Shown: positions 27,866-36,773, counted from the first letter of the stretch. The stretch is 64,000 bases of DNA from Hyphomicrobiales bacterium (GCA_028869185.1 JAGWTA010000007.1:49752-113751), one strand, 5' to 3'. A program made the numbers and translations. Notes: generated by a model from the letters alone, not told the origin.

Positions 27866-28684
27866 CTAGCTGCGGCGAAGATTTGCATATGCGAGGGCGA
27901 CCGCACAGGCGTTCGAGACATTCAGGCTTTTGACGGGCCCCGGCATGTCGAGTCGCGCCATCACATCGCAGCGCTCGCGGGTCAGGCGCCGCAACCCCGC
28001 GCCCTCCGCGCCGAGCACAAGGACGAGCGGGCGGGGCAGATCCATCTCTTCCAGCGATTGTGCGCCTTCCGAATCGAGCCCGACGCGCCAATAGCCAAGG
28101 TCGCCCAGCTCATCGAGCGCACGGGCGAGATTGACGACGGGGGCGAGCGGCACGTGTTCGAGACCGCCCGAGGCGGTTTTGGCGAGCACGCCGGAAAAAT
28201 CCGGCGCATGGCGTTCGGTCACGATCAGCGCGTCGACGGCGAAGGCGGCGGCCGTGCGCAGGATGGCGCCGACATTGTGCGGATCGGTGATCTGGTCGAG
28301 AGCCAGCACGACGCCGCTGCTCAGCTTGATTTCGGACAGGTCGATCTGCGGCAGCGGCCGGGCCTCGAGCAGAACGCCCTGATGGACTGCGCTCTGGCCG
28401 AGACGGCGATCGAGATCGGCCGCTTCGACCACGACAATGGCCGCGCCGGCGGCGCCGGCTGCGGCGCCGAGGCGTTCGGCCGCCGCGGCGGTGGCGTAGA
28501 GCGTCAACGCCTTGCGCCGGCGCGCGACCAAGGCTTCGCGGACAGCGTGCAGCCCGTATATCGCCACGACATCGTGGCCGGGTTTGCGAAAATCGGGACT
28601 GCGCGCGGAGGCCTCCGGCCGCTCGCCGCCATGGCGGCGTCTCGCCCTGTCGCCACCCCGCCTGTCATTGCCGTTTTGCCGCAT
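27866..28684 (-). CDS. rlmB: 23S rRNA (guanosine-2'-O-)-methyltransferase RlmB
   Basis: A 272-residue SPOUT-class methyltransferase that modifies G2251 of 23S rRNA using S-adenosylmethionine. VVAIYGLHAVREALVARR is the substrate-binding N-domain. The three SPOUT motifs are DPHNVGAILRTAAAF, LVLGAEGAGLRRLTRERCD and SLNVSNACAVALAYA. The ATG at 28684 is preferred over the one at 28825, because the latter would cover the promoter of the divergent tRNA-Tyr and adds a Pro/Arg-rich stretch. Confidence 0.9.
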   Translation of the reverse strand: MRQNGNDRRGGDRARRRHGGERPEASARSPDFRKPGHDVVAIYGLHAVREALVARRRKALTLYATAAAAERLGAAAGAAGAAIVVVEAADLDRRLGQSAVHQGVLLEARPLPQIDLSEIKLSSGVVLALDQITDPHNVGAILRTAAAFAVDALIVTERHAPDFSGVLAKTASGGLEHVPLAPVVNLARALDELGDLGYWRVGLDSEGAQSLEEMDLPRPLVLVLGAEGAGLRRLTRERCDVMARLDMPGPVKSLNVSNACAVALAYANLRRS

Positions 28685-28751
28685 CAGACCCTGTCCCGTT
28701 CGCTTCCTGTCTGTGTCACGGGGATGTTGCGCGCGCAATTGCGCGGGCGGG

Positions 28752-28780
28752 TTGACAGGCGGCGGCGCCATCCGCATAAC
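28752..28780 (+). promoter_or_regulatory. Probable promoter of tRNA-Tyr
   Basis: TTGACA at 28752-28757 and CATAAC at 28775-28780 with a 17-base spacer form a sigma-70 type promoter, about 55 bases before the tRNA. Confidence 0.6.
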
Positions 28781-28834
28781 GCCCGCCACGGGCGGCGTTT
28801 GCGCCGCACCGCGCGGGCGTTTCACACCCGGCGT

Positions 28835-28919
28835 GGGGGAATGTCCCGAGCGGCAAAGGGGGCGGACTGTAAATCCGCTGGCTTAGCCTTCGTAGGTTCG
28901 AGTCCTACTTCCCCCACCA
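28835..28919 (+). tRNA. tRNA-Tyr (anticodon GTA), CCA encoded
   Basis: An 85-base cloverleaf with the long variable arm of tyrosine tRNAs. The acceptor GGGGGAA pairs with TTCCCCC. The anticodon stem GCGGA/TCCGC holds loop CTGTAAA. The T arm is GTAGG-TTCGAGT-CCTAC and the 3' CCA is encoded. Confidence 0.95.
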
Positions 28920-29085
28920 TTCAAGCCTGCATTCCGCACCAGCTTTTTGACCGTCGCGCCGTGCATCCCCCTTGCGCGGGGTTAGCTTGCGCCAACGCGC
29001 TTTTGCTGTTGACCGAAGCGCTGTTTATGCATTATTTTGCATGAAGCGCAAAAGAAAAATTTGATCGCGCTTCGAGGGAGGAATT

Positions 29086-30267
29086 ATGATGCGTTTCAGG
29101 ACCGCTTTTGCGGCCGCGCTTTTGTGCGGGACTTTTTCGGTCGCCGCGCGCGCCGAGGATCCGGTGAAGATCGGATTTCTTTCCACTTTTTCCGGGCCTG
29201 GCGCCGCGTTGGGGCAAGAAGTGCTCGACGGTTTCAAGCTGGGGCTCGAGGCTTCCGGCGGCAAAATCGGCGGCCGTCCTGTCGAACTGTTCCAGGCGGA
29301 CGATCAGGCCAAGCCTGACGTGGGGCGCCAGCAAGCCGACAAGATGGTCGAACGCGACAAGATCAACGTTCTGACCGGCGTGATCTTCTCCAACGTGATG
29401 CTGGCGGTGGCCAAGCCTGCGCTCGATGCGGGCGTGTTCGTCGTTTCCGCGAACGCCGGCCCGTCGCAATACGCAGGCGCGCAATGCAATCCGCATTATT
29501 TCGCCGTGTCGTTCCAGAACGACTCCGGCGCGGAAGCGATGGGGACCTATCTGAACGCCAAGGGTGTGAAGAAGATCTACGCGCTCGCGCCGAATTATCC
29601 GGCTGGCAAGGATTTCATCGCCGGCTTCAAGCGCACGTTCAAGGGCGAACTCGTCGGCGAAAAATATACGACATTCGGCCAGCTCGATTACGCCGCCGAA
29701 ATTGCAGAAATTCGCGCGGCCAATCCGCAGGGCGTCTTCTTCTTCTATCCCGGCGGGATGGGCGTGAATTTCGTCAAGCAATATGATCAGGCGGGACTGA
29801 AAAAGACCGCGCCGCTTTATGGCCCGTCCTTTTCCGTCGATCAGACCGTATTGCCCGCCATGGGCGATGCTGCGCTCGGCGCCTATTCGGCCGCTTTCTG
29901 GGCTGAGACTTGGGACAATCCGCAATCGAAGAAATTCGTCGCCGATTTCGAAGCGAAATATCATCGCATTCCTTCGTCCTATGCGTCGGACGGCTATGAC
30001 ACGGCGCTCGTGCTCGACGCCGCCGCAAAGGCGATCGGCGGCAAGATCGAAGACAAGAAGGCGTTCCGCAAGGCGCTGGAAACTGCGAAATTCACGTCGC
30101 TGCGCGGGAATTTCAAGTTCGACACAAACCATTATCCCATTCAGGATTATTACCTGACGGAGATCGTGAAGGACCCCAAGGGCCGGCCGATCATGCAGGT
30201 GCGCGAGAAGATCGATTCAGATCATCGCGACGCTTATGTCAGCCAGTGCAAGATGGCGGCTGAATGA
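29086..30267 (+). CDS. ABC transporter periplasmic substrate-binding protein, LivK-like
   Basis: A 393-residue protein with a signal peptide (MMRFRTAFAAALLCGTFSVA, ending near ARAEDPV). The Peripla_BP_6 fold is indicated by VKIGFLSTFSGPGAALGQ and SANAGPSQYAG. Relatives bind branched-chain amino acids or aromatic acids. The phrase pattern (NPHYFAVSFQND, PNYPAGKDFIAGFKR) resembles the aromatic-compound group, but the ligand cannot be proved. It is first in the importer gene set. GGGAGG precedes the tandem ATGs. Confidence 0.88.
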   Translation: MMRFRTAFAAALLCGTFSVAARAEDPVKIGFLSTFSGPGAALGQEVLDGFKLGLEASGGKIGGRPVELFQADDQAKPDVGRQQADKMVERDKINVLTGVIFSNVMLAVAKPALDAGVFVVSANAGPSQYAGAQCNPHYFAVSFQNDSGAEAMGTYLNAKGVKKIYALAPNYPAGKDFIAGFKRTFKGELVGEKYTTFGQLDYAAEIAEIRAANPQGVFFFYPGGMGVNFVKQYDQAGLKKTAPLYGPSFSVDQTVLPAMGDAALGAYSAAFWAETWDNPQSKKFVADFEAKYHRIPSSYASDGYDTALVLDAAAKAIGGKIEDKKAFRKALETAKFTSLRGNFKFDTNHYPIQDYYLTEIVKDPKGRPIMQVREKIDSDHRDAYVSQCKMAAE

Positions 30268-30274
30268 ATCAGGG

Positions 30275-30301
30275 GCGCCGGCTTGAAGCCGGCGCTTTTT
30301 T
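30275..30301 (+). terminator. Terminator/attenuator between binding protein and permease genes
   Basis: GCGCCGGCT-TGA-AGCCGGCGC is a perfect 9-bp stem followed by seven Ts. It would lower expression of the permease genes relative to the binding protein, a common arrangement. Confidence 0.85.
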
Positions 30302-30424
30302 CGTCCGCGTCGCTGCCACGATCAGCTGCATACTGATTGATAGCAGGCTGAATATCTGCCATTCACGGGGCAAGCGACCGGCGCCAAGCCCAAGAAACAT
30401 GTCGCGTCAGGGAGAGAGAAGACC

Positions 30425-30490
30425 ATGCGTGTGATCCGCATCGCAATGGCGCCTGCGCCCGTTTCCGCGGCGTTTGCGCATCGCCCATGA
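30425..30490 (+). CDS. 21-codon leader ORF coupled to the permease gene
   Basis: A short frame with a good GGAGAG site upstream (30411-30416) encodes MRVIRIAMAPAPVSAAFAHR-P. Its stop overlaps the permease start by 4 bases (ATGA). The permease itself lacks a clear ribosome binding site, so ribosomes finishing this ORF probably initiate it. It may be a leader peptide or the degenerate beginning of a lost gene. Confidence 0.45.
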   Translation: MRVIRIAMAPAPVSAAFAHRP

Positions 30491-31359
30491 CGCTCTCGCT
30501 TTTCCTCGAGCAATTGCTGAACGGCGTCCAACTTGGCGTCATGCTGTTTCTCATGGCGTCCGGCCTTACGCTCGTGTTCGGCATCATGAATTTCATCAAT
30601 CTGGCGCATGGCTCGCTTTATATGGCCGGCGCATTCGCCGCTGCGGTGGCGCAGCAGGCGACCGGCAGCTTCGTTCTGGCGATCGTCGCGGGCGTTGTTG
30701 CGGCGGCTTTGCTCGGCATTGTGCTTGAGCGCGCCATTCTGCAGCGGTTTTACACGCGTTCGCATCTCGATCAGGTGCTGGCGACGTTTGCGATCATTCT
30801 GATCCTCAACGAAACGACGCGCATGATCTTCGGGCCGTCGCCGCTGCGCATGAGCCTTCCGCACGCGCTTTCCGGATCGGTCCCGATCTTGCCGGGCGTT
30901 CCCTATCCGACGTATCGGCTTGTCGTCCTGCTCGCCGGGCTTGTCGTGGCGGGGCTGCTCTATCTCGTCATCATGCGCACACGCATGGGCATGTGGGTGC
31001 GAGCGGGCGCGAGCGATCGCACGACGGCCTCCTCAATGGGCGTCAACGTGCCCGTGGTTTTTTCCGGATTGTTCGGCATGGGCGCTGCGCTTGCAGGGCT
31101 TGCCGGCATTCTGGCTGCGCCAATTCTTTCCGTGCAGGTCGGCATGGGCGAACCGGTGCTCATTCTGGCGCTGGTTGTGACGGTGCTCGGCGGGGTCGGA
31201 TCCATTCGCGGCGCCTTTTTCGCAGCGCTGCTCGTTGGCGTTGTCGATACATTCGGCCGCGTCTTGCTGACGCCGGCGCTCGGCAGCATGGCGATTTTCG
31301 TGACGATGGCCATCATCCTGGCGTTCCGCCCGCGCGGAATGTTTGCGACCCATGGCTGA
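30487..31359 (+). CDS. livH: ABC transporter permease, LivH type
   Basis: A 290-residue integral membrane protein with about eight helices. SLFLEQLLNGVQLGVMLFLMA at the start, the GIMNFINLAHGSLYM motif and ALVVTVLGGVGSIRGAFFAALLVG are diagnostic of the LivH family. It forms the membrane channel together with the LivM-type subunit. The end overlaps the next gene by 8 bases. Confidence 0.93.
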   Translation: MTLSLFLEQLLNGVQLGVMLFLMASGLTLVFGIMNFINLAHGSLYMAGAFAAAVAQQATGSFVLAIVAGVVAAALLGIVLERAILQRFYTRSHLDQVLATFAIILILNETTRMIFGPSPLRMSLPHALSGSVPILPGVPYPTYRLVVLLAGLVVAGLLYLVIMRTRMGMWVRAGASDRTTASSMGVNVPVVFSGLFGMGAALAGLAGILAAPILSVQVGMGEPVLILALVVTVLGGVGSIRGAFFAALLVGVVDTFGRVLLTPALGSMAIFVTMAIILAFRPRGMFATHG

Positions 31360-32371
31360 CGGCGCATCACGACCCATTCGCGCGGCGCTGTGGCCAGCGC
31401 TCGTGCTGATCGCATTGCTGGCGCTCGCGCCAGCACTCTCGATCTGGCTCGACGATCCGTTCACCGTCAAGATCGCGACGCGCATCGTTATTTTCGCGAT
31501 TGGCGCTGTCGCACTCGATTTGACGCTTGGTTATGCGGGCCTCGTCAGCCTTTGTCAGGCGGCTTTTTTCGGCGTCGGCGGCTATGTCGTTGGCATTTTG
31601 GCCTGGCACCAGGCCAACAGCGAGGCAGTTCTCGCAGGCTGGATGGGATCGAGCGAACTGGCGTTGACCTTGCCGCTCGCCTTCCTTGTCGCTGGTCTTT
31701 TTGCCGCTGCAGTCGGCGCCGTTTCGCTGCGCACGGGCGGACCGTATTTCATCATGATCACGCTCGCCTTCAACCAGATGCTCTACTACGGCGCAGTCGC
31801 GCTGCAGAAGTATGGCGGCGACGACGGCTTGCAGATCATCAATCCCCTTACGCTTTTCGGCTACGATATTTCGAACCGGTACAAGTTTTTCTACCTTGCG
31901 CTGACGATGCTGCTTGCGACAGTGTTGCTGATCGACCGCCTGGCGCGCAGCCGGTTCGGCGTCGTGCTGCGCGCTGCGGCCGTCAACGAAACGCGCGCCA
32001 TAGCGGTCGGCGTTGCGCCGTGGCCTTACCGGCTCGTTGCTTTCGCCATTACGGGCGCGCTGGCCGGGCTTGCCGGCGCGCTGCTTGCAGCGAGCCAGCA
32101 ATTCATCAGTCCGGCTGATATGGCCTGGGATCGCTCCGGCGATTTCGTCGTCATGACGGCGCTCGGCGGCGTGGCGACCGTTTGGGGCCCCATCATCGGC
32201 GCGGCCGCATTCATCTTCACCGAACTGTCGTTGTCGTCATACATGCAGCACTGGCAATTGCCGTTCGGGCTGATCATTCTCGCCATCGTGCTGCTGTTGC
32301 GCGGCGGGCTCGCGCAACTCGTCGACCTTGCGCGCGGGGCGAAGAAAGGCGGGGAGGCAGTCCATGACTGA
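31352..32371 (+). CDS. livM: ABC transporter permease, LivM type
   Basis: A 339-residue integral membrane protein. The LivM signature runs from DLTLGYAGLVSLCQAAFFGVGGY through LRTGGPYFIMITLAFNQML to AGLAGALLAASQQFISPADM. The ATG at 31352 is chosen to give the same 8-base overlap (ATGGCTGA) seen at the other junctions of this operon. It is the second half of the permease dimer. Confidence 0.93.
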   Translation: MADGASRPIRAALWPALVLIALLALAPALSIWLDDPFTVKIATRIVIFAIGAVALDLTLGYAGLVSLCQAAFFGVGGYVVGILAWHQANSEAVLAGWMGSSELALTLPLAFLVAGLFAAAVGAVSLRTGGPYFIMITLAFNQMLYYGAVALQKYGGDDGLQIINPLTLFGYDISNRYKFFYLALTMLLATVLLIDRLARSRFGVVLRAAAVNETRAIAVGVAPWPYRLVAFAITGALAGLAGALLAASQQFISPADMAWDRSGDFVVMTALGGVATVWGPIIGAAAFIFTELSLSSYMQHWQLPFGLIILAIVLLLRGGLAQLVDLARGAKKGGEAVHD

Positions 32372-33107
32372 CGTCCTCGAAGTTCGCAATCTTTACAAGC
32401 GCTACGGCGGGCTTGTCGCCACCAACGGCGTCAATCTGTCTGTTCGACCCGGCGAGATGCACGCAATCATCGGGCCCAACGGTGCCGGCAAAACGACATT
32501 GATCTCGCAATTGCAAGGCATGGTGCGGCCCGACGCCGGCGAGATTTTCATCGATGGCGTCAATGTGACGGCGACGCCGGCGCATCAACGCGCGGGACTG
32601 GGCGTGGCGCGGTCGTTTCAGATCGCATCGCTCATTCCCGATTTCTCCGTTCTCGATCACGCCGCTTTCGCCGTGCAGGCGCAGCTTGGCCATTCCTTCC
32701 GGTTCTGGCGCCGCGCCGATCGCGAAGAAATTCTGCTGGCGCCGGCGCGCGAGGCGGTCGAGGCGGCCGGGCTTGGCGCGCGCATGCATTCGCCCGCGCG
32801 CGACCTTTCGCATGGCGAGCGCCGCCAGCTCGAACTTGCCATCGCGCTGGCGCAACGGCCGAAAATCCTGCTGCTCGACGAGCCGATGGCTGGCATGGGC
32901 AAGCAGGATGGCCAACGTATGACGCAGCGGCTCGCCGATTTGAAAGGGCGCTATTCCATGCTGCTGATCGAACACGACATGGCGGCGGTTTTTTCGTTGG
33001 CGGATCGGTTGAGCGTTCTCGTGTCGGGCGCGATCATCAAAACCGGAACGGCCGATGAAATCCGCAACGATCCGCAGGTGCGGGCCGCTTACCTCGGGCA
33101 TGGATGA
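32364..33107 (+). CDS. livG: ABC transporter ATP-binding protein, LivG type
   Basis: A 247-residue ATPase. Walker A is GPNGAGKTT, the signature is LSHGERRQLELA and Walker B is ILLLDEPMAGMG. The C-terminal HDMAAVFSLADRLSVL and the final AAYLGHG are typical of LivG. It starts inside the livM end with an 8-base overlap (ATGACTGA). Confidence 0.93.
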   Translation: MTDVLEVRNLYKRYGGLVATNGVNLSVRPGEMHAIIGPNGAGKTTLISQLQGMVRPDAGEIFIDGVNVTATPAHQRAGLGVARSFQIASLIPDFSVLDHAAFAVQAQLGHSFRFWRRADREEILLAPAREAVEAAGLGARMHSPARDLSHGERRQLELAIALAQRPKILLLDEPMAGMGKQDGQRMTQRLADLKGRYSMLLIEHDMAAVFSLADRLSVLVSGAIIKTGTADEIRNDPQVRAAYLGHG

Positions 33108-33816
33108 AGCGATGCTGCTCGACATTCGCAATCTCGAAGCAGGTTATGGCGCAGCGCGCGTGCTGTTTGGCCTTTCGCTCTCGATGCGCGAAGGCGAGAT
33201 CATCACCTTGCTCGGCCGCAATGGCATGGGCAAAACAACCACGGTGCGCGCCATTTGCGGTCAATTGCGTCCAGTGGGCGGCGAAATTCTCTTCAAGGGC
33301 GCAAGGATCGAGGCCGCGCCGGCCCATCGCATCGCGCGGCTTGGCGTTGGCCTCGTGCCCGAGGGGCGCCACATCTTTCCCAATCTCTCGGTGCGCGAGA
33401 ATATCATGATGTCGGCGATCCACCGGCCTCAAAAAAAGGAAAGCTGGACTTTCGAGCGTGTGCTGTCGTTTTTTCCGCGGCTTGCGGAGCGCCTGAACAA
33501 CGGCGGTTCGCAATTGTCGGGCGGCGAGCAGCAGATGCTCGCCATCGGCCGCGCGCTGATGACCAATCCCGACCTACTCATTCTCGACGAAGCAACCGAA
33601 GGTCTCGCGCCGATCATTCGCCAGCAGATATGGGCGACGCTCGAAAACCTTAAGAAAACCGGATTGTCGATGATCGTCATCGACAAGGAAGTCGACTCGC
33701 TCGAATCCCTCGCCGATCGGCATTATGTTATGGAAAAAGGCGAGATCGTCTGGAGCGGCTCCAGCGCGGAACTCGAGGCCGATGCGCGTGTGCGCGACAC
33801 TTATCTCAGCGTGTGA
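33100..33816 (+). CDS. livF: ABC transporter ATP-binding protein, LivF type
   Basis: A 238-residue ATPase. Walker A is GRNGMGKTT, the signature is LSGGEQQMLAIGRAL and Walker B is LLILDEATEGLAP. LEAGYGAARVLFGLSL at the start marks LivF. The ATG at 33100 gives an 8-base overlap with livG; the later ATG at 33112 is an alternative. It completes the importer. Confidence 0.93.
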   Translation: MDEAMLLDIRNLEAGYGAARVLFGLSLSMREGEIITLLGRNGMGKTTTVRAICGQLRPVGGEILFKGARIEAAPAHRIARLGVGLVPEGRHIFPNLSVRENIMMSAIHRPQKKESWTFERVLSFFPRLAERLNNGGSQLSGGEQQMLAIGRALMTNPDLLILDEATEGLAPIIRQQIWATLENLKKTGLSMIVIDKEVDSLESLADRHYVMEKGEIVWSGSSAELEADARVRDTYLSV

Positions 33817-33842
33817 AGCCATGCGCGGCATTCGGTGAAACC

Positions 33843-34331
33843 ATGAGCAAATCTTCGGATCATCGCGCGATGCCGGGCCATCTGATCCGCCGCGCGCATC
33901 AGATCGCCGTTGCAATCTTTCTGGAGGAATGCGCCCAGCAGGGCATAACCCCTGTGCAATTTGCCTGCCTCAGCCAGATTGCGCGCGAGCCGGGAGCCGA
34001 CGCCACGCGCTTGTCTGCTGAAGTCGCGCTCGACCGCTCGACGCTCGGCGGCGTGCTCGAGCGCATGGAGTCCAAAGACTGGATCGTTCGAACAGGCGAC
34101 CCGGCGGATGCGCGCGTCAAGCGGCTCGATCTGACGCCTGCCGGGCGCGCCTTGCTGGCCAGCCTCGACACGCACGTTGAACGCACGCAAAGCCGTATCC
34201 TTGCGCCGCTCAACCCGGCCGAGCGCGCGCAATTTGTCGGCCTTCTCGAGAAAATGGTCGCAAAAAACAACGAGGCGTCCCGCGCACCGCTGGGCCCACG
34301 CAAAGCCGAACGCCGCCCGCGGGGACGCTAA
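33843..34331 (+). CDS. MarR-family transcriptional regulator
   Basis: A 162-residue winged-helix protein. The DNA-binding part is TRLSAEVALDRSTLGGVLERME followed by the wing DWIVRTGDPADARVKRLDLT, the classic MarR pattern. It lies 26 bases after the importer genes on the same strand and probably controls them. MarR proteins next to Liv-type importers often respond to aromatic acids (for example BadR-like proteins), which is an inference here. The C-terminal tail is basic. Confidence 0.85.
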   Translation: MSKSSDHRAMPGHLIRRAHQIAVAIFLEECAQQGITPVQFACLSQIAREPGADATRLSAEVALDRSTLGGVLERMESKDWIVRTGDPADARVKRLDLTPAGRALLASLDTHVERTQSRILAPLNPAERAQFVGLLEKMVAKNNEASRAPLGPRKAERRPRGR

Positions 34332-34376
34332 CGGAAGACGCGCATTGCAAGAGCCGCAATCTTCGGCACACATGAT

Positions 34377-34862
34377 TTGCTCGCGTTACGCAGCGCTTCA
34401 TTGTATTATCCTACGGTCAAAACGCCGCGTTCTTTTGCGGTGAATTATCCGACTGGAGCGAGCGCCGATGCTTCCGGAAGACTCACGCTGGATATGGACG
34501 GAAGACCGCTTACCGCAAGATATGTCGCCGGACGAACTGCGGATGGCGGGGGCGACATGGCGCTTCCGCGTGAAGCACTGGACGAAATCGCAAAGGCGGG
34601 AACTGGCGCGAACATTTCTGCGGTTCCGCCGTCTACCCTCTCACGAGCGGTGGGTAACGTCACCGTCAACCGATACACAGGCCAACCAACCGGTGTCGCG
34701 GTCAGTTCGGCGTTAAATTCGTCGCAATACGAAAAAGTCGCGGCCCACGAAATTGGTCACGTTATCGACCAGGCGTCTGGCGAACTGCCGACCGATGGCG
34801 TCATGAACGAGTTGAAGGGCGTCTATACCGCGATAACAGCAGTATCTTTCGCTCCCTCATAA
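34377..34862 (+). pseudogene. Fragment of a phage/mobile-element polyvalent protein with metallopeptidase motif
   Basis: An open frame of about 160 codons without a proper start (TTG at 34377, following the MarR stop in the same frame). It includes RPLTARYVAGRTADGGGDMA and the zinc motif AAHEIGHVIDQASGELPTDG. This is the arrangement in the metallopeptidase-like segments of large polyvalent proteins of phages and conjugative elements. After ELKGVYT the frame degenerates and stops. A different phase (34832-35068) then stays open with protein-like sequence (SSIFRSLIKL and RLLASADQSGAIFGLLADKH), suggesting a frameshift near 34826-34832. The N-terminal part is missing. Confidence 0.55.
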
Positions 34863-34939
34863 AGCTGAAATATTTTCGATCGGGCAAAACAGCCAAGATC
34901 GCAGCCAACACCGACACGATTGCCGATGAAGCCTCTCGC

Positions 34940-35239
34940 TTACTGGCGTCCGCCGATCAGTCTGGCGCCATTTTCGGGCTTCTGGCTGACAAGCATCGCG
35001 CTTCGTCTTCCAATCATCCGGCTATCATCGACCTTTTGGCGAACGCCGGGAACGAGGCGCGGGGCTGAAAGACGCCGCGCCAGATCGACAATCGACGAGA
35101 GCACCTTCGTCAAAAACCACGCGCAGAAGAGCCCGTAAGCAGCCGGCGCATAGCCAAGATCAAGCTCGGGCGTGTCATGCAGCTTGGCCCAGATCATGAC
35201 GACAAAAAACACACAAATCTGAAAGACTTTCCAGCTCAT
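34940..35239 (-). CDS. Possible small membrane protein in the mobile-element remnant
   Basis: A 99-residue minus-strand frame with two hydrophobic segments (VFQICVFFVVMIWAKL and AAYGLFCAWFLTKVLSSIV) and a basic tail. It lies opposite the possible continuation of the metallopeptidase fragment, so only one of the two can be real over 34940-35068. A GAGGG stretch is upstream of the ATG. The hydrophobic half looks like natural protein sequence; the C-terminal half is less convincing. No family is recognised. Confidence 0.4.
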   Translation of the reverse strand: MSWKVFQICVFFVVMIWAKLHDTPELDLGYAPAAYGLFCAWFLTKVLSSIVDLARRLSAPRLVPGVRQKVDDSRMIGRRSAMLVSQKPENGARLIGGRQ

Positions 35240-35440
35240 GCAGGCAAATCCCTCGCATGTCTGCGGCCTGCTGTCTCAGCTTGGCTACAGCCCGGCCGCA
35301 GCTTCCGGCATCCTAGGCGCGATCAAAGGTGGGAGCAATTTCAATACTCGCACCGTAAGGCACAACGGCACGTCCTGAGGGCTGAACTGGCGCCGCAATG
35401 AACGCATTCCGACGATGTGCCGGGCGATTGAGCAGCGAAG
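35238..35440 (+). pseudogene. Remnant of a phage tail-lysozyme-like domain
   Basis: From the ATG at 35238 the frame reads LLSQLGYSPAAASGILGAIK and GGSNFNTRTV, matching the first part of phage tail lysozyme domains (usual form GWSPxQAAGIxGNxxxESGxNP). The usual catalytic Glu (ESG) is Gly here. A TGA stop (35376-35378) interrupts the frame, after which it continues GLNWRRNERI, like the GLAQWRGxRL segment of the family. It is a nonfunctional relic. Confidence 0.5.
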
Positions 35441-35549
35441 CGGCTCAGCGCCGCCTCAAGCAGCAGGGGCGCACTTGTATGGAGGTCCCTGCCATGCTTG
35501 CCGGGTCATTCCAATAATGTTAACGAAAACCGCGCCTTGTTCGCGGCGC

Positions 35550-35623
35550 GCGGGTGTAGCTCAATGGTAGAGCAGCAGCCTTCCAAGCTGAATACGAGGG
35601 TTCGATTCCCTTCACCCGCTCCA
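35550..35623 (+). tRNA. tRNA-Gly (anticodon TCC), CCA encoded
   Basis: A 74-base cloverleaf. The acceptor GCGGGTG pairs with CACCCGC, the D arm is GCTC/GAGC, the anticodon loop CTTCCAA has TCC, the T arm is GAGGG-TTCGATT-CCCTT and CCA is encoded. The mobile-element relics lie on its 5' side. Confidence 0.95.
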
Positions 35624-35675
35624 AACCCTCCGGATTGATCCGCGCCCTCGGGTCGCCGGCCATCCCTGCGGCGCC

Positions 35676-36773
35676 ATGAAAATCGACGGAAAACATTATC
35701 GCACGCTTTGGCCCGACGAAGCGGCCGGTATCGTGCACGTGATCGACCAGACGCGGTTGCCGCATCGCTTCGAAATCTGCGTGCTGCGCGGGTGCGCGGA
35801 AGCCGAAAGCGCGATTGCGGATATGATCGTGCGCGGCGCGCCGTTGATCGGCGTTACGGGCGCTTATGGCATGGCGCTGGCGATGGGGGAGGATGCGAGC
35901 GATTTGGGTCTGCAGGGCGCCTATGCCCGCTTGCTTGCGACGCGTCCGACGGCCTCCAATCTCAAATGGGCGCTCGACCGGCAGTTCGCGGTGTTGCGCG
36001 CTGCGGCGCCAGCGGAGCGGCGTGCGCGGGCCTGGGCCGAGGCGGCGGCAATCGCCGAAGAGGATGTCGCCATGTGCGAGGCGATCGGCGCGCATGGCGC
36101 GGCGGTCATCGGCGATCTGGCCGCGCGCAAGGGCGGGGCGCGGCTGAATATTCTGACGCATTGCAACGCCGGCTGGCTTGCGACGGTTGACTGGGGCACT
36201 GCGCTTGCGCCGATCTACAAGGCCGTGCGCGCAGGCGTCGATCTCCATGTATGGGTCGATGAAACGCGGCCGCGCAATCAGGGCGCCAGCCTGACGGCGT
36301 TCGAGCTGGCGGGCGAGGGCGTTCCGTTTTCGGTGATCGCCGATAATGCCGGAGGCCATCTGATGCAGCATGGTCTGGTGGACCTTTGCATCGTCGGCAG
36401 CGACAGGACGACGCGCACGGGCGATGTCTGCAACAAGATCGGCACATATCTCAAGGCGCTTGCTGCGCACGACAATCGCGTGCCGTTTTACGCCGCCTTG
36501 CCGAGCTCGACGCTCGACTGGTCGATGCGCGACGGCGTGCGGGAGATTCCGATCGAAGAGCGCAGCGCGCGTGAAGTGACGCATATCGCCGGGCGCGCGA
36601 GCGATGGCGCAACAGTCGAAGTGCAATTGACGCCCGATGCCGCGAACGCGCGCAACTTCGCTTTCGACGTGACGCCGGCGCGTTACGTGACGGGCATCAT
36701 CACCGAGCGCGGCGTTCACGGGGCCAGCGAAGCGGCGCTTGTTGCCGCTTTTCCTGCAGAAAGCGCTCGCTAG
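35676..36773 (+). CDS. mtnA: S-methyl-5-thioribose-1-phosphate isomerase
   Basis: A 365-residue cytoplasmic enzyme of methionine salvage, converting methylthioribose-1-phosphate to methylthioribulose-1-phosphate. It shows the conserved [27 protein letters not shown] with the catalytic Cys, [17 protein letters not shown] and [19 protein letters not shown] with the catalytic Asp. The length is standard. Its stop codon TAG (36771-36773) shares the palindrome CTAG with the stop of the convergent selD. Confidence 0.95.
   Translation: MKIDGKHYRTLWPDEAAGIVHVIDQTRLPHRFEICVLRGCAEAESAIADMIVRGAPLIGVTGAYGMALAMGEDASDLGLQGAYARLLATRPTASNLKWALDRQFAVLRAAAPAERRARAWAEAAAIAEEDVAMCEAIGAHGAAVIGDLAARKGGARLNILTHCNAGWLATVDWGTALAPIYKAVRAGVDLHVWVDETRPRNQGASLTAFELAGEGVPFSVIADNAGGHLMQHGLVDLCIVGSDRTTRTGDVCNKIGTYLKALAAHDNRVPFYAALPSSTLDWSMRDGVREIPIEERSAREVTHIAGRASDGATVEVQLTPDAANARNFAFDVTPARYVTGIITERGVHGASEAALVAAFPAESAR

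Noticed and set aside
35376..35378. TGA inside the tail-lysozyme-like frame as a second selenocysteine codon
   Set aside because: No SECIS-like hairpin follows, the catalytic Glu is already lost, and no selenoprotein of this family is known to me; a nonsense mutation in a relic is simpler.
35550..35623. tRNA-Gly as the integration site of the mobile relics
   Set aside because: The relics lie on the 5' side of the tRNA, whereas integrases usually leave the island at the 3' end, and I see no repeated copy of the tRNA end.
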